Below are positions 32,373 to 42,277 of a DNA stretch of 64,000 nt, piece after piece (within the stretch, counting starts at the first letter, position 1; each line of letters begins with the position of its first letter). The notes under the pieces were generated by a model. It had not been told where the DNA came from. It made no database searches and was given only the letters and a program-made list of their open reading frames with translations. The position numbers and the translations under genes were made by a program. Source of the stretch: Paenibacillus sp. RC334 (GTDB taxonomy: Bacteria > Bacillota > Bacilli > Paenibacillales > Paenibacillaceae); assembly GCF_030034735.1 (NCBI RefSeq), contig NZ_CP125370.1, forward strand, positions 4,759,001 to 4,823,000, written 5' to 3'.

Positions 32373-33719
32373 TTAACGTCTGGTCTCCAGCCAGTTGTTA
32401 CTTACCACATTTCGATACCAATAGTAGCTTTCCTTGGGGGTGCGGGCCAGAGTGCGGAAATCGACATGAATCATGCCGAATCTCATATTATATCCTTCAG
32501 CCCATTCAAAATTGTCCATAAGCGACCATGCCATATAGCCTTTCACATGAAGGCCGTCATGAATCGCCCGATGTACCTGCACTAAATGCTGCTGCATATA
32601 GGAAATACGGCGGTCATCCTGAACCTTGCCATTCACAATCTCATCGTTGATACAAGCCCCGTTCTCTGTAATGTAAATGTCGATGTTGCCGTACTTTTGC
32701 AAATAATGCAGTACCTCATACAACCCGCGCGATTCCACCGGCCAGCCGATATCTGTCACAGGCAGCCCCATATTAATCTCTTCGGATTGAAGGAATCCAG
32801 CTTCGGGATTAAAACGATTGACGGACATAGCGTAGTAGTTTATACCGATCAGATCAATAGGTTCGCTAATAATGTCCATATCTCCTTCCTGAATAGGTAC
32901 GGTAGCTCCTTGCTTAGCAAACCAATCTACCAGAAACTGAGGATACGAACCCTGATAGATGGGCTGGAGAAACCAGTCACTATGCAGGGAAACCGTACGC
33001 GCACACGCCGCTTTGTCTTCCTCGGAAGTGCTATAGGGCACAGCCCATGAGACATTCGGCGCTATGCCGATCTGACCGCTGGTGCCCAACTCGCGGAAAC
33101 GACGTACAGATAGACCATGCGCAACCAGCAGATGATGCCCAACGTTGATGGCTGTCTGGAGATTTGTCAGACCAGGGGCATGAACTCCCAGCATATTGGA
33201 TAAAAAAGCGATGCACCACGGCTCATTAAACGTCAGCCAATGGTGTATTTTTCCATGAAACTCACGGAACATCGTCTCCGCATACTGGACAAATGCCTGA
33301 ATCGTGCGACGGTTCTCCCATCCTCCTGCATCTTGAAGTACCTGCGGCAGATCCCAGTGATACAGCGTACAAAACGGCTCAATTCCATTTTCGTTCAGCA
33401 TATCTACTACGCGATGATAATAGTCCAATCCTTCTTGATTAACTTCACCGTCACCATTGGGGAATATACGCGGCCAAGATACCGAAAAACGATATGTACG
33501 AATACCCAGCTCCTTCATCAGCCGGATATCCTCTTCGTAGCGATGATAGCTGTCACAGGCTACATTCCCGTTATCTCCGTTGAACACCTTGCCAGGCGTA
33601 TGGGCAAAGGTATCCCAGATGGACAAACCTCTTCCCTCCTCCTCATAGGCCCCCTCGATTTGATAGGCTGCTGTTGCCGTCCCCCACATAAAGTCCTGCG
33701 GAAATTGAAAAATGGTCAT
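32373..33719 (-). CDS. bglA: GH1 beta-glucosidase (BglA)
   Basis: A 448-residue, intracellular family 1 glycosidase without signal peptide that hydrolyses cellobiose and other beta-glucosides. Catalytic acid/base Glu166 lies in HWLTFNEPW and the nucleophile in YITENGA (about Glu352). Length and sequence agree closely with P. polymyxa BglA as I remember it, which is the main species clue. Its ATG overlaps the stop of the GH95 gene (ATGA), so it is the last gene of the ABC transporter/GH95 operon and probably finishes the breakdown of imported oligosaccharides. Confidence 0.95.
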   Translation of the reverse strand: MTIFQFPQDFMWGTATAAYQIEGAYEEEGRGLSIWDTFAHTPGKVFNGDNGNVACDSYHRYEEDIRLMKELGIRTYRFSVSWPRIFPNGDGEVNQEGLDYYHRVVDMLNENGIEPFCTLYHWDLPQVLQDAGGWENRRTIQAFVQYAETMFREFHGKIHHWLTFNEPWCIAFLSNMLGVHAPGLTNLQTAINVGHHLLVAHGLSVRRFRELGTSGQIGIAPNVSWAVPYSTSEEDKAACARTVSLHSDWFLQPIYQGSYPQFLVDWFAKQGATVPIQEGDMDIISEPIDLIGINYYAMSVNRFNPEAGFLQSEEINMGLPVTDIGWPVESRGLYEVLHYLQKYGNIDIYITENGACINDEIVNGKVQDDRRISYMQQHLVQVHRAIHDGLHVKGYMAWSLMDNFEWAEGYNMRFGMIHVDFRTLARTPKESYYWYRNVVSNNWLETRR

Positions 33720-36206
33720 ATTTGCTCTTCCTCTCCATCAATAATAATCGTTTGTCTGTCCGTTATTTCCTGCTCTTTGGTAAAATTCCATGACAAAATG
33801 AATCCTCCATGCTTCGGATCAGGCTGAGCCTGCCGAGCATCTGCGCTAAACGGATGAGCACTGCGAATCGTGCAGCGTCCCGTCGGGGCGGATGCGGTAA
33901 GTTCCGCGCGGACGAGCCGGGAACCGGACCATTCCATGCCAACCGTCATCCCGCCATGCCCCCGCAATCCGCTGACCCGCCCCTCAGGCCATGCAGAAGG
34001 CAGGGCAGGCAGCAAGGTCAGCTCACCCGGACGGCTTTGTAGCAGCATTTCCGCGATACCCGCCGTCGCTCCGAAGTTGCCGTCGATCTGAAAAGGCGGA
34101 TGAGCGTCGAATAAATTGGGGTAGGTCGAGCGCGACAGCAACGTGCGAACATACCGATGCGCTGCTTCGCCATCCTCCAACCGCGCGTACAGGTTAATCA
34201 ACCAGGCGCAGCTCCAGCCGGTATGACCTCCGCCATGATCGAGCCGTCGGCGCAGAGATATGCGGGCCGCCTCCGCCAGCTCCGGGGTATCGCGAACATG
34301 AATTTGTCGGCCAGGGTACAATCCATACAGATGCGAAACATGTCGATGTCCCGGCTCCGCTTCCTCAAAATCGGCAAACCATTCCTGTAACTGACCGTGA
34401 CGACCGATCTGATAAGGCAGCAGGCGTTGCAGCGTTTCTTCACAGCGGTTGCGGAACTCATCGTCTAATTCCAGCAGCTCCGCAGCCTGAATGCAATTGC
34501 TCAGCAACTCCCGAATTAACGTCATATCCATCGTGGAGCCCATGGATATACTGCAATCCTCTCCGTCCGGAGTTTTAAATTTGTTTTCAGGTGATGTAGA
34601 CGGAGAGGTCACTAGCCAGCCATCCGGGCCTTCCACGAGCCAATCCATACAAAAGGCGGCTGCTCCCTTCATCAGCGGATAAGCTTGCTCAGCCAAATAA
34701 GCCATATCCTGAGTAAACAGATAACGTTCCCATAAATGGGCGGTTAGCCAGACACCCCCCGAGCGGCCAAAAGGCCCAACTGGCATGGCCGCCTGACGGT
34801 CCGGCATACCTCCACACATCTACATTGTGATGGGCCGACCAGCCTTGCGCACCATAATGGATCGAAGCAACTCTGCGTCCCGTACGGCTGACTTCTCCAA
34901 TCATGTGCAGCAAGGGTTCATGGCACTCAGCAAGATTGCATATTTCCGCCGGCCAATAGTTCATCTGGGTATTAATGTTAGTTGTATAATTGCTGTTCCA
35001 CGGCGGCTGCACCCGGTCATTCCAGATACCCTGAAGATTGGCGGGCTGACTGCCTGAACGCGAACTTGCTATCAGTAAGTAGCGTCCATACTGAAACAAC
35101 AGCACCTCCAAATCCGGGTCCGTCTGACCTTCGCGGTACTGCTCCAATCGCAAGTCAGTCGGAATTTGTCTTTTTGTCATTCGATCCGTCCCGATATCAT
35201 TCCCAAGCTCTAACTCAACGCGGCCAAATAGTCCCCGATGATCTTGCTCATGCCGTCGCTTCACCTGCTCGTATCCAAGCGAGACTGCTTTATCCAAAGT
35301 AACTTGGCATACGCCTGTCGGTTCCGCTGCATCACTGTCCGGTTTAGTATCAAATCTCCGGAATCCGGTAGCTGCGGCTAAATACACCGTGAGTTTATCC
35401 GCACCCGATACACTCAGCACTCCGTCAGCATCCTCTGTCAGCGTCCCCCCCTCGGGGATAACCCGCGCCTGAACCGCAAAGGCCATCCCCAATTCATCCT
35501 CGTAAACAACCGACTGCGGATGATCCCCGCGATAATTTGACTCCACATGGCTGGGCGCTCGTCCGGTTAACGTAATTACGTCCCTCGTTGATTCATTAGA
35601 TGGGCCATCTTCCTTGTGACTATCCCACGGGGATGAATCACCAAAATGTGCATCCTCGCCAGCCTCGGTTTCACAAGGATGCGGTGTAGTTATACGCACG
35701 ATTGCATTGATCTTTCCAGGCCTATCCGCAGTCAGCGATACCATGATAATTCCATCTGGTGCACTGGCGATGACTTTACGAGTATAACGGATACCCCCGT
35801 TATGAAAAATGACCGCAGCCGTTCCGGTGGTCAAATCCAATTCGCGTTCATACTCCACAATTTCCCCAAGTCCCTGCTGTGTAATCCACAAATCTCCCAA
35901 AGGCTGATAAGCCTCCGTATCCCGCCCCAGCATATTCGTATTGATCAGATGCTCAGCATCCTTGTATTTTCCGTCCGCAATCAGTTCCCTGACAGGCTTC
36001 AAATATCTCAATGCATTATACTGAACGCCATCCCTGGGAAATCCGGACCAGAGCGTATCCTCGTTTAATTGCAAACGCTCCTCCCCGATCCCGCCAAAAA
36101 CTATCGCGCCCAGCCTCCCATTGCCGACAGGCAATGCTTCCTCCCACACCTTAGCAGGCTGGTGATACCATAAACGCAGGGATTTCTGCTTTTCGCGTTG
36201 TCTCAC
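33716..36206 (-). pseudogene. GH95 glycoside hydrolase (alpha-L-fucosidase family), frameshifted
   Basis: Two overlapping frames together give a full GH95 protein of about 829 residues. The first (36206 to about 34757) begins RLWYHQPAKVWEEALPVGNG and holds LQLNEDTLWSG, NLQGIWND and [15 protein letters not shown] up to FWPLGG. The second resumes at [17 protein letters not shown] and runs to the end with [17 protein letters not shown]. The break is at a run of six G (C on the plus strand, 34755-34760), where five would keep the frame. Either the gene is inactivated, or the run is phase-variable or a sequencing error. The start is GTG 36206, after GGGAGGG. Known members act on alpha-1,2-fucosides or alpha-galactosides of plant xyloglucan. 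No signal peptide is seen, so the enzyme is cytoplasmic. Confidence 0.85.
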
Positions 36207-36322
36207 ATCAAACCCTCCCCCATTGAGATCAAACAGAGCGCCAATCCCGTATGAACCACAAGGACAAGCGCTCCGTCACTCCGACAACCCATCATTTTGT
36301 TGCGCCTCGTTAAGTCAGCTCG

Positions 36323-38017
36323 CTATTTAGAAGCCTTGCCGCTCCACAATTCCACTCTGTCCTTCACCAATTGAGTATATTGTTGCTCCATTTGTACCGC
36401 TCCGGCGGCATCCAGCTCTTTAATCATGTTGTCGTATATCGTATCAAAATTGGAAGCCGGAGCTAAAATAGCTTCCGGTATACGTTTGCGGATAATATCT
36501 GTCGTTTTTTTGAAGGTGACGTTATAGTTGGATTCATTGTCTGTCGTCAGGTTATAGGCTGCGCCCCAAGGCTTTACATCAAATTCTTTCTTGTCCGGGA
36601 ACAGTTCTTTCCACGTTTTTACGCCATACGCTTTAAGTGATTCTTTCTCCGGCTCCGAATAAGCCGCGATAATTTGCTCCGGGAATTTGGCAGTGTAGTA
36701 GTTACCCGTAGGGTCCTTCACTCCGTCGCCATAGTGTCCGCTGAGTAACGTGTACAATTCTATTCCAGTGGATTTATTGAAGTTGGTTGCATTATTCGTT
36801 TTTTGCTCCAATACATCAGCCGGGATGACGCGTTTGCCGTCTTTGGTCTCATAATGCTTGCCTTCGATGCCCCAGTTCACTAGCACCTGTCCTTCATCGG
36901 ATGCTAAATAATCAAGGAATTTAATAGCCCGCACCGGGTCCTTGCAATTTTCCGTAATACCTACACCATAACCGGACGTGAAACCCGTATCCTGAAAAGA
37001 ACGATCCTTGTATTCCTCGGAAAGTGTAACTGGAAAATGGGCGTAACTGGAATCGGCCTTGCCTGACGCTTTTAACGCATTTTCGGCATCCTGATAACCC
37101 CACTCCTGGTCGATCAGACCGAGGACACGACCGCTGGCAATTTTGGATTTGTATTGATCACTTTTTTGCACAAACGAATCTTTATCCAGCAACCCTTCAT
37201 TGTACATGTGGTTCAACCAACGGAAATATTCCTTTTCTTCTGGACGTTTATAATGAAGTTGGGCTTCAAATGTTTTGGGATCAATAAAATATTCACCATC
37301 ATCCGGCGCTCCAGTCGTCTGGAAGGCAGGATTCGTTACGGTAATCATAATTCTCCAGTCATCTGCATCCAGCGTGAGAGGGATCGTTTTTTTGCCATTG
37401 ATCGTCGGATGCTTGGCTACATAGGTTTTGAGTACGTTTTCATAATCCTGTAGCGTTCTTACCTTTGGATAACCTAACTCCTTGAGCACCTTATGCTGAA
37501 TTTCAAATCCCCCCGTCGCGTCAAAACTCTCCTGTCCCACACCTGCATACGTAGGAAGGACATAGATGGATTGATCTTTATTACTGTATTTCAAACGATC
37601 CATATAGGGTCCGTATAGCTTTTTGAGATTGGGTGCGTGATTATTGATCAGATCTGTCAGATCAATCATGGCCCCCGCATCCACGAGCTTGCTAATATTC
37701 GCTTTAGGAGAAACCAAGTCCGGGTATTCTCCACTTGCTGCCATCAAAGCAATTCGGTCATCTCCACCTCCGCCGCTGACATCAAATTCCGCATTCAAGG
37801 TTACACCTGTTTTCTTGGTGATTTCCTTGCCTATTTCATCCTTCATTCCATTCCATTGCGGGCTTGTATCTGCTCCGAAGAAGCTAAACGTAATCGGGTC
37901 TGTGCCGCTGGATGTACCTTCCTTTGCTGCTTTATCGCTTCCCCCACAACCTGCGAGTGTGGTAAGTGACACCGCGAGCAAGGGAATTAGTGCAAATCTA
38001 GACCAGTGTTTTTTCAT
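36323..38017 (-). CDS. Oligosaccharide ABC transporter substrate-binding lipoprotein (family 1, LplA/YtcQ-like)
   Basis: A 564-residue lipoprotein with a clear lipobox (LTTLAGCGGSD, Cys24) and a family 1 solute-binding fold (GEYPDLVSPKANISKLVDAG and GIGYGVGITENCKDP-like regions). It is longer than average (about 420) but typical of the LplA/YtcQ group that serves complex plant or host glycans in Paenibacillus. It captures the sugar outside the membrane for the two permeases encoded just upstream. The hydrolase genes downstream suggest a fucosylated or beta-glucosidic oligosaccharide. Confidence 0.88.
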   Translation of the reverse strand: MKKHWSRFALIPLLAVSLTTLAGCGGSDKAAKEGTSSGTDPITFSFFGADTSPQWNGMKDEIGKEITKKTGVTLNAEFDVSGGGGDDRIALMAASGEYPDLVSPKANISKLVDAGAMIDLTDLINNHAPNLKKLYGPYMDRLKYSNKDQSIYVLPTYAGVGQESFDATGGFEIQHKVLKELGYPKVRTLQDYENVLKTYVAKHPTINGKKTIPLTLDADDWRIMITVTNPAFQTTGAPDDGEYFIDPKTFEAQLHYKRPEEKEYFRWLNHMYNEGLLDKDSFVQKSDQYKSKIASGRVLGLIDQEWGYQDAENALKASGKADSSYAHFPVTLSEEYKDRSFQDTGFTSGYGVGITENCKDPVRAIKFLDYLASDEGQVLVNWGIEGKHYETKDGKRVIPADVLEQKTNNATNFNKSTGIELYTLLSGHYGDGVKDPTGNYYTAKFPEQIIAAYSEPEKESLKAYGVKTWKELFPDKKEFDVKPWGAAYNLTTDNESNYNVTFKKTTDIIRKRIPEAILAPASNFDTIYDNMIKELDAAGAVQMEQQYTQLVKDRVELWSGKASK

Positions 38018-38091
38018 GTATAAATCCTCCTATATTCATATGATGACTTAGCCTGCAAATAACTGTTGCTTTACACTCAGGATTCTGGCTT

Positions 38092-38994
38092 TTATGATTT
38101 CACCGCTCCCAGCGTCATCCCGCCTACAAAATACTTTTGCAGGAACGGATATACCATCAGAATGGGAAGTGTAACCGTAATTGTAATTGCCATTTTAATC
38201 GACTCTGGTGAAATTTGAGCCATTTGCTTAGCCATATCGTTACTATTCGCCATACTGGAGCCGCCTTGCTGCGTACTTTGCAGTATCTTCATCAGCTCAT
38301 ACTGCAGCGTCGTCCATTGTGGCGCCCCACCATTATACAAATACGTATCAAACCAAGCATTCCACTGACCTACTGCCAAAAAAAGAGCAATCGTTGCCAA
38401 TACTGGTTTGCACAGCGGCAAAATAATTTTCCAATAAATTGTAAAATCATTCGCACCATCCAGCTTGGCAGACTCCTGTAGCGCATACGGCAAACCATCC
38501 ATAAAGGAACGAATGACAAACACGTTAAATGCGCTAATTAAGCCTGGAAAAATGTACACCCAAAATGAACCCAGCAGATGCAGATCCCGCATCAAAATAA
38601 ACACGGGCACCATCCCGCCGGAAAAATACATCGTCAACGCCAAAAACGTAGAAATAAACTTACGAGCGCGAAACTCGACCCGACTCAATGTAAAAGCAAG
38701 CATAGACCCGCATATCAATCCGAGTACCGTCCCGACCAAAGTACGAAGAATAGATATTTGCAGACCCTGAAGAAGGCCATCGTACTGGAAAATTGTTTTG
38801 TAATTTTCAAGCGTAAATTGGCGGGGCCATATATAAATACCGCCGCGAACCGTGTCCGTTGAATTGTTCAGGGAAATCGCAAGTACGTTCAGAAACGGGT
38901 ACAGCGTCAACACCACGATTAGAGCCATGAGGATATAGTTGAACAGGTCAAACAGCTTTTCAGACCGAGTAGCATTAAATGCCTTATTCGTCAT
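38092..38994 (-). CDS. Oligosaccharide ABC transporter permease (LplC/YtcP-like)
   Basis: A 300-residue inner-membrane permease with six helices. The EAA loop, contacting the ATPase, reads LPYALQESAKLDGANDFTIYWKIILP. YPFLNVLAISLNN near the N terminus and the C-terminal MVYPFLQKYFVGGMTLGAVK are typical of LplC/YtcP. GGGAGG-like sequence precedes ATG 38994, 15 bases after the first permease gene. No ATPase is encoded here; a shared MsmX-like ATPase elsewhere would be expected. Confidence 0.9.
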   Translation of the reverse strand: MTNKAFNATRSEKLFDLFNYILMALIVVLTLYPFLNVLAISLNNSTDTVRGGIYIWPRQFTLENYKTIFQYDGLLQGLQISILRTLVGTVLGLICGSMLAFTLSRVEFRARKFISTFLALTMYFSGGMVPVFILMRDLHLLGSFWVYIFPGLISAFNVFVIRSFMDGLPYALQESAKLDGANDFTIYWKIILPLCKPVLATIALFLAVGQWNAWFDTYLYNGGAPQWTTLQYELMKILQSTQQGGSSMANSNDMAKQMAQISPESIKMAITITVTLPILMVYPFLQKYFVGGMTLGAVKS

Positions 38995-39009
38995 TTCGCA
39001 TCTCCCTCC

Positions 39010-40023
39010 CTACATGATGCTTTCTTTGGTCAGTTTTTTGAATATGCCATTTGCCGTAAACAACAGCAGGATGCTGACCAGTGAGTTGAAAATACCAATT
39101 GCCGTCCCGTAAGAGAAGCGGCCCAAATTAATCCCGTAATTCAGCGCATACAGATCCAGCACCTCGGAATAATCCGTCACGAGACTATTGCCAAGCAAGA
39201 ACTGCTTCTCAAAACCGTTGCTCACCAAATGTCCAATCGCCATAATGAACAGAACAGCAATCGTCGAACGGATACCTGGCAGCGTAATATGCCACATCTG
39301 TCTCCAGCGGCTCGCCCCGTCCACACGCGAGGCTTCATACTGCTCCTGGTCAATTCCGGTAATGGCGGCTAAATAAATAATCGTATTCCAGCCTGTCTCT
39401 TTCCATATATCGGAAGCGGTTACAATGTACCAGAACCAGCTCCCCTTCGCCATGAACTGAATCGGCTCATCCACAATATGAAGCGCTATCAATAAATCAT
39501 TAACAATTCCTCCGTCAATGGACAGCATTTTCGTAACCAATCCGGCGACAACCACCCAGGATACAAAATGCGGGAGGTAGGATATCGTCTGCACAAATCG
39601 TTTGAACAGCATCCCCCGTAGCTCATTTAGCAGAATGGCAAAAAAGATCGGTACAACAAAACCAAATACAATACCCATCAGGCTCATCGCCAGCGTATTG
39701 CGTAATACAAGATAAAATCGTTCATCCTGAAATAGCTCAATAAAGTTATTCAGCCCTACCCATTTCTGGTCCGAAAAAGATTTGGCCGGCTTATAATTTT
39801 GAAACGCCATCGTCCAGCCCCACAGCGGAAGATAACTGAAAACAAACACCCATATGACGAAAGGAATGGACATAAAATAAAGGTACTTTTGTTGCTTTAC
39901 ACTGTCCCACAAGCCTTTTTCTCCACGCCCGCGCTTCGGCCCGCGTACCTTGCGCAGTCTGCCCCGGTTAGACTCAGGAATCGTAGCACCAGCATTGGAA
40001 GCGGTTTCAGTTGATGATTCCAT
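39010..40023 (-). CDS. Oligosaccharide ABC transporter permease (LplB/YteP-like)
   Basis: A 337-residue permease with a hydrophilic, Arg/Lys-rich N terminus (RKVRGPKRGRGEKGL) and six helices. The LplB-type segments PFVIWVFVFSYLPLWGWTMAFQ and EQYEASRVDGASRWRQMWHI (EAA loop) are present. It pairs with the downstream permease. AAGGAGG lies 7 bases before ATG 40023; the upstream ATG at 40059 is unneeded. It is the first gene of the sugar operon permease-permease-SBP-GH95-GH1. Confidence 0.9.
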   Translation of the reverse strand: MESSTETASNAGATIPESNRGRLRKVRGPKRGRGEKGLWDSVKQQKYLYFMSIPFVIWVFVFSYLPLWGWTMAFQNYKPAKSFSDQKWVGLNNFIELFQDERFYLVLRNTLAMSLMGIVFGFVVPIFFAILLNELRGMLFKRFVQTISYLPHFVSWVVVAGLVTKMLSIDGGIVNDLLIALHIVDEPIQFMAKGSWFWYIVTASDIWKETGWNTIIYLAAITGIDQEQYEASRVDGASRWRQMWHITLPGIRSTIAVLFIMAIGHLVSNGFEKQFLLGNSLVTDYSEVLDLYALNYGINLGRFSYGTAIGIFNSLVSILLLFTANGIFKKLTKESIM

Positions 40024-40255
40024 AGCAAGCTCCTCCTTGTATATAGTTACTATTATCATACTTTGCTGGCTTGAAAGCGGATACCCAACGAATTAGGAGA
40101 AAAATCAGTTCAAAATTAGATATATGGGGAGGGAGTTGAAAATTACGTTCGTGCCACTACGTATGCGGATGGTGCTTCCCATCGCTGTTGCTTGTACAGC
40201 ACCATTCCGCCTGCTCCGTTTTCCGTGTGAATTTTCAAGTTAAATTATAGAATAC

Positions 40256-40282
40256 AAAAAGACCAGCAATGTAAGCTGGTCA
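40256..40282 (-). terminator. Terminator of the peptide/nickel-type ABC operon
   Basis: GACCAGC pairs perfectly with GCTGGTC around a 7-base loop, followed on the minus strand by five T. It lies 7 bases after the ATPase stop. Confidence 0.85.
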
Positions 40283-40288
40283 AACCTC

Positions 40289-41074
40289 TCAATCATATTC
40301 TGCAACTAATTGGCGGGTGTACAGATGTCTGTCGGGAGCAAACAGTTCCTCCTTTACAAACTCGTCCACCAAACGGCCTTCGTGCATGACTAGCACCCGG
40401 TCACACATATATTGCACCACAGGTAGGTCGTGGGAAATAAACAGATACGAAAATCCCAGCCTCCCCTGCAACTCCTTGAGCAAGTTTAGCATTTCTGACT
40501 GAATTAAGGTATCCAGGCTGGATGTTGGTTCATCCATAATAATGAGTGCAGGCTCCACGCTGATAGCTCTTGCCATGCAAAGCCGTTGCTTTTGTCCACC
40601 GCTGATTTCATGAGGATATCTATCCAGCAATCCAGGTGATAAGCCCACAATTTCCAGCAATTTCACTGCTATTTCTCTTCTGTCTGAACCACAGTCTTTC
40701 AAAAAAGATGGAACCTTTCGTTCCAGTTGATCCAGTGGCTCCATGACGGATTCCAGTAAACGAAACCTTGGATTTAGCGCCGCAGAGGGATTTTGAAATA
40801 CGGCCTGCATCTGTCCTTTATAACGTTTTAACGACTGCCTGTTGCCTGCTTGAACGGGTGTTCCCTGAAACCGGATTGTTCCTCGATCTATAGCTTGCAT
40901 AAGCATAATACAGCGTGCCAAGGTGCTTTTTCCACTGCCGCTTTCTCCGATCAGCCCCACACATTCACCCGCTCGAATCGTCAACGATACCCCGTCAAGC
41001 ACTTGTCCCTTTTTGCGGTAAGATTTATGAAGGTCCTGCACGACTAAAAGTTCAGGTTCAAGTATCTGGTTCAT
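40289..41074 (-). CDS. Dipeptide/nickel-type ABC transporter ATPase (OppF/NikE-like)
   Basis: A 261-residue ATPase with Walker A GLIGESGSGKSTLARCI, Q-loop AVFQNPSAALNPR, the signature EISGGQKQRLCMARAI, Walker B LIIMDEPTSSLD and H-loop LFISHDLPVVQYMCDRV. It is of the OppF/NikE type, the second ATPase of such systems. It would need an OppD/NikD partner, and only a chimeric remnant of one is left next door. GAGGGCGG lies 10 bases before ATG 41074. This part of the operon is probably no longer functional as a transporter unless it borrows partners. Confidence 0.88.
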   Translation of the reverse strand: MNQILEPELLVVQDLHKSYRKKGQVLDGVSLTIRAGECVGLIGESGSGKSTLARCIMLMQAIDRGTIRFQGTPVQAGNRQSLKRYKGQMQAVFQNPSAALNPRFRLLESVMEPLDQLERKVPSFLKDCGSDRREIAVKLLEIVGLSPGLLDRYPHEISGGQKQRLCMARAISVEPALIIMDEPTSSLDTLIQSEMLNLLKELQGRLGFSYLFISHDLPVVQYMCDRVLVMHEGRLVDEFVKEELFAPDRHLYTRQLVAEYD

Positions 41075-41093
41075 AAAGATGTTACCGCCCTCT

Positions 41094-41339
41094 CTATATG
41101 GACTCATGCACGGATTTCATTGATGGGCGCAAGGATGGAATAGCTTCAATCAGCCTTCGGGTGTAGGGCTGTTTCGGGTTGTTCAACAATGGCAATGTGT
41201 TCCCCGTTTCCATAAGCTGGCCTTCACGCATCACAGTGACTTGATCGGCGTAGCGCTTGACGTTTCTCAGGTCATGCGAGATGAACAGTGCAGCTATTCC
41301 ACCTATAAACAACCATAAAGGAAGTCGGGATGTACTCAA
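41094..41339 (-). pseudogene. Chimeric remnant: permease start fused to ATPase end
   Basis: An 81-codon frame. Residues 1-16 (MSTSRLPLWLFIGGIA) look like the beginning of an OppC/NikC-type permease. From residue 17 (ALFISHDLRNVKRYADQVTV) to the end it is the H-loop and C-terminal tail of an OppD/NikD-type ATPase, with NNPKQPYTRRLIEAIPSL. So about 270 permease residues and 170-200 ATPase residues are missing, joined in frame. The start is TTG 41339, whose TTGA overlaps the stop of the preceding permease. Any product lacks all ATP-binding motifs except the H-loop. Confidence 0.75.
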
Positions 41340-42277
41340 TGTCCTCCCTCCTTCAAGCGGATTTCAGGGTTCACGTATCCCACCGTTACATCCGTCATCA
41401 CGTGAAGCAGCATAATGACAGCACCCATAAATAAAATGTATCCCTGAATCATCGGGTAATCCCGGTTATGAATAGCTTCTACAATAAACTTTCCCAGACC
41501 CGGATAGGCGAATATCGTTTCTACCACGACACTTCCCCCCAGCAAGTTTCCCACACTGACGCCAAACATAGTCACTACGGGAGTCAGGCTATGGCGACAC
41601 GCATGCAACCAAAAAATACGCTGCCTTCCAATCCCTCTGGACCTTGCACCCAGAATAAAATCCTGACTCAAGCTGTTTAACAGGCTGGAACGAATAAGAC
41701 GTACATATACCGCAGCCATCGTAAGTCCCAGTGTCAGCGAAGGAAGCACCAGATGCATCAAAGTACCGTTCCCCATGGCTGGAAAGATCGACCACCTTAC
41801 CGAAAATCCCTCAATAAGTAAAAGTCCTAGCCAAAAGCTGGGAATCGATGCTCCCATGATCGCGAGCACCCGGCTGACTCGATCAATCCACTTCTTGGGA
41901 TATAAAGCTGAACAAGCGCCCAACGGTACTGCAACTCCGACCAACACCACAATGGAGGTAAACGTCAGAAGAAGCGTCGCAGGCATCCTCGTCCATATTT
42001 CTTCTACGACCGGACGATGTGTCATGTAGGAAGCTCCCAAATCCAAACGAATGAATTTCGAGAGCCATTCCCCATATTGCACGATAACCGGCTCATTCAG
42101 CCCCATGATCTCCCTTTGGATCTCCACTTGCTCGTTCGTAACCGCCACATCATCCACACGCAGCAGTAGTCGCACCGCGTCTCCCGGAGCAAGCTTGATT
42201 CCCGCGAAGCTGATGAGCGACAGAAGAAAAATAAACAGGAAAAACTCGATCAGCCTTTTCCCAAGCATTTGAATCAT
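41336..42277 (-). CDS. Dipeptide/nickel-type ABC transporter permease (OppB/NikB-like)
   Basis: A 313-residue, six-helix permease of the BPD_transp_1 family. The N-terminal domain LSLISFAGIKLAPGDAVRLLLR and the EAA-type loop SQDFILGARSRGIGRQRIFW are present, followed by the ETIFAYPGLGKFIVEAIHNRD signature of the OppB group. Its start overlaps the stop of the binding-protein gene (42274-42277). Its usual partner, an OppC-type permease, has been deleted except for about 16 residues. Confidence 0.9.
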   Translation of the reverse strand: MIQMLGKRLIEFFLFIFLLSLISFAGIKLAPGDAVRLLLRVDDVAVTNEQVEIQREIMGLNEPVIVQYGEWLSKFIRLDLGASYMTHRPVVEEIWTRMPATLLLTFTSIVVLVGVAVPLGACSALYPKKWIDRVSRVLAIMGASIPSFWLGLLLIEGFSVRWSIFPAMGNGTLMHLVLPSLTLGLTMAAVYVRLIRSSLLNSLSQDFILGARSRGIGRQRIFWLHACRHSLTPVVTMFGVSVGNLLGGSVVVETIFAYPGLGKFIVEAIHNRDYPMIQGYILFMGAVIMLLHVMTDVTVGYVNPEIRLKEGGH

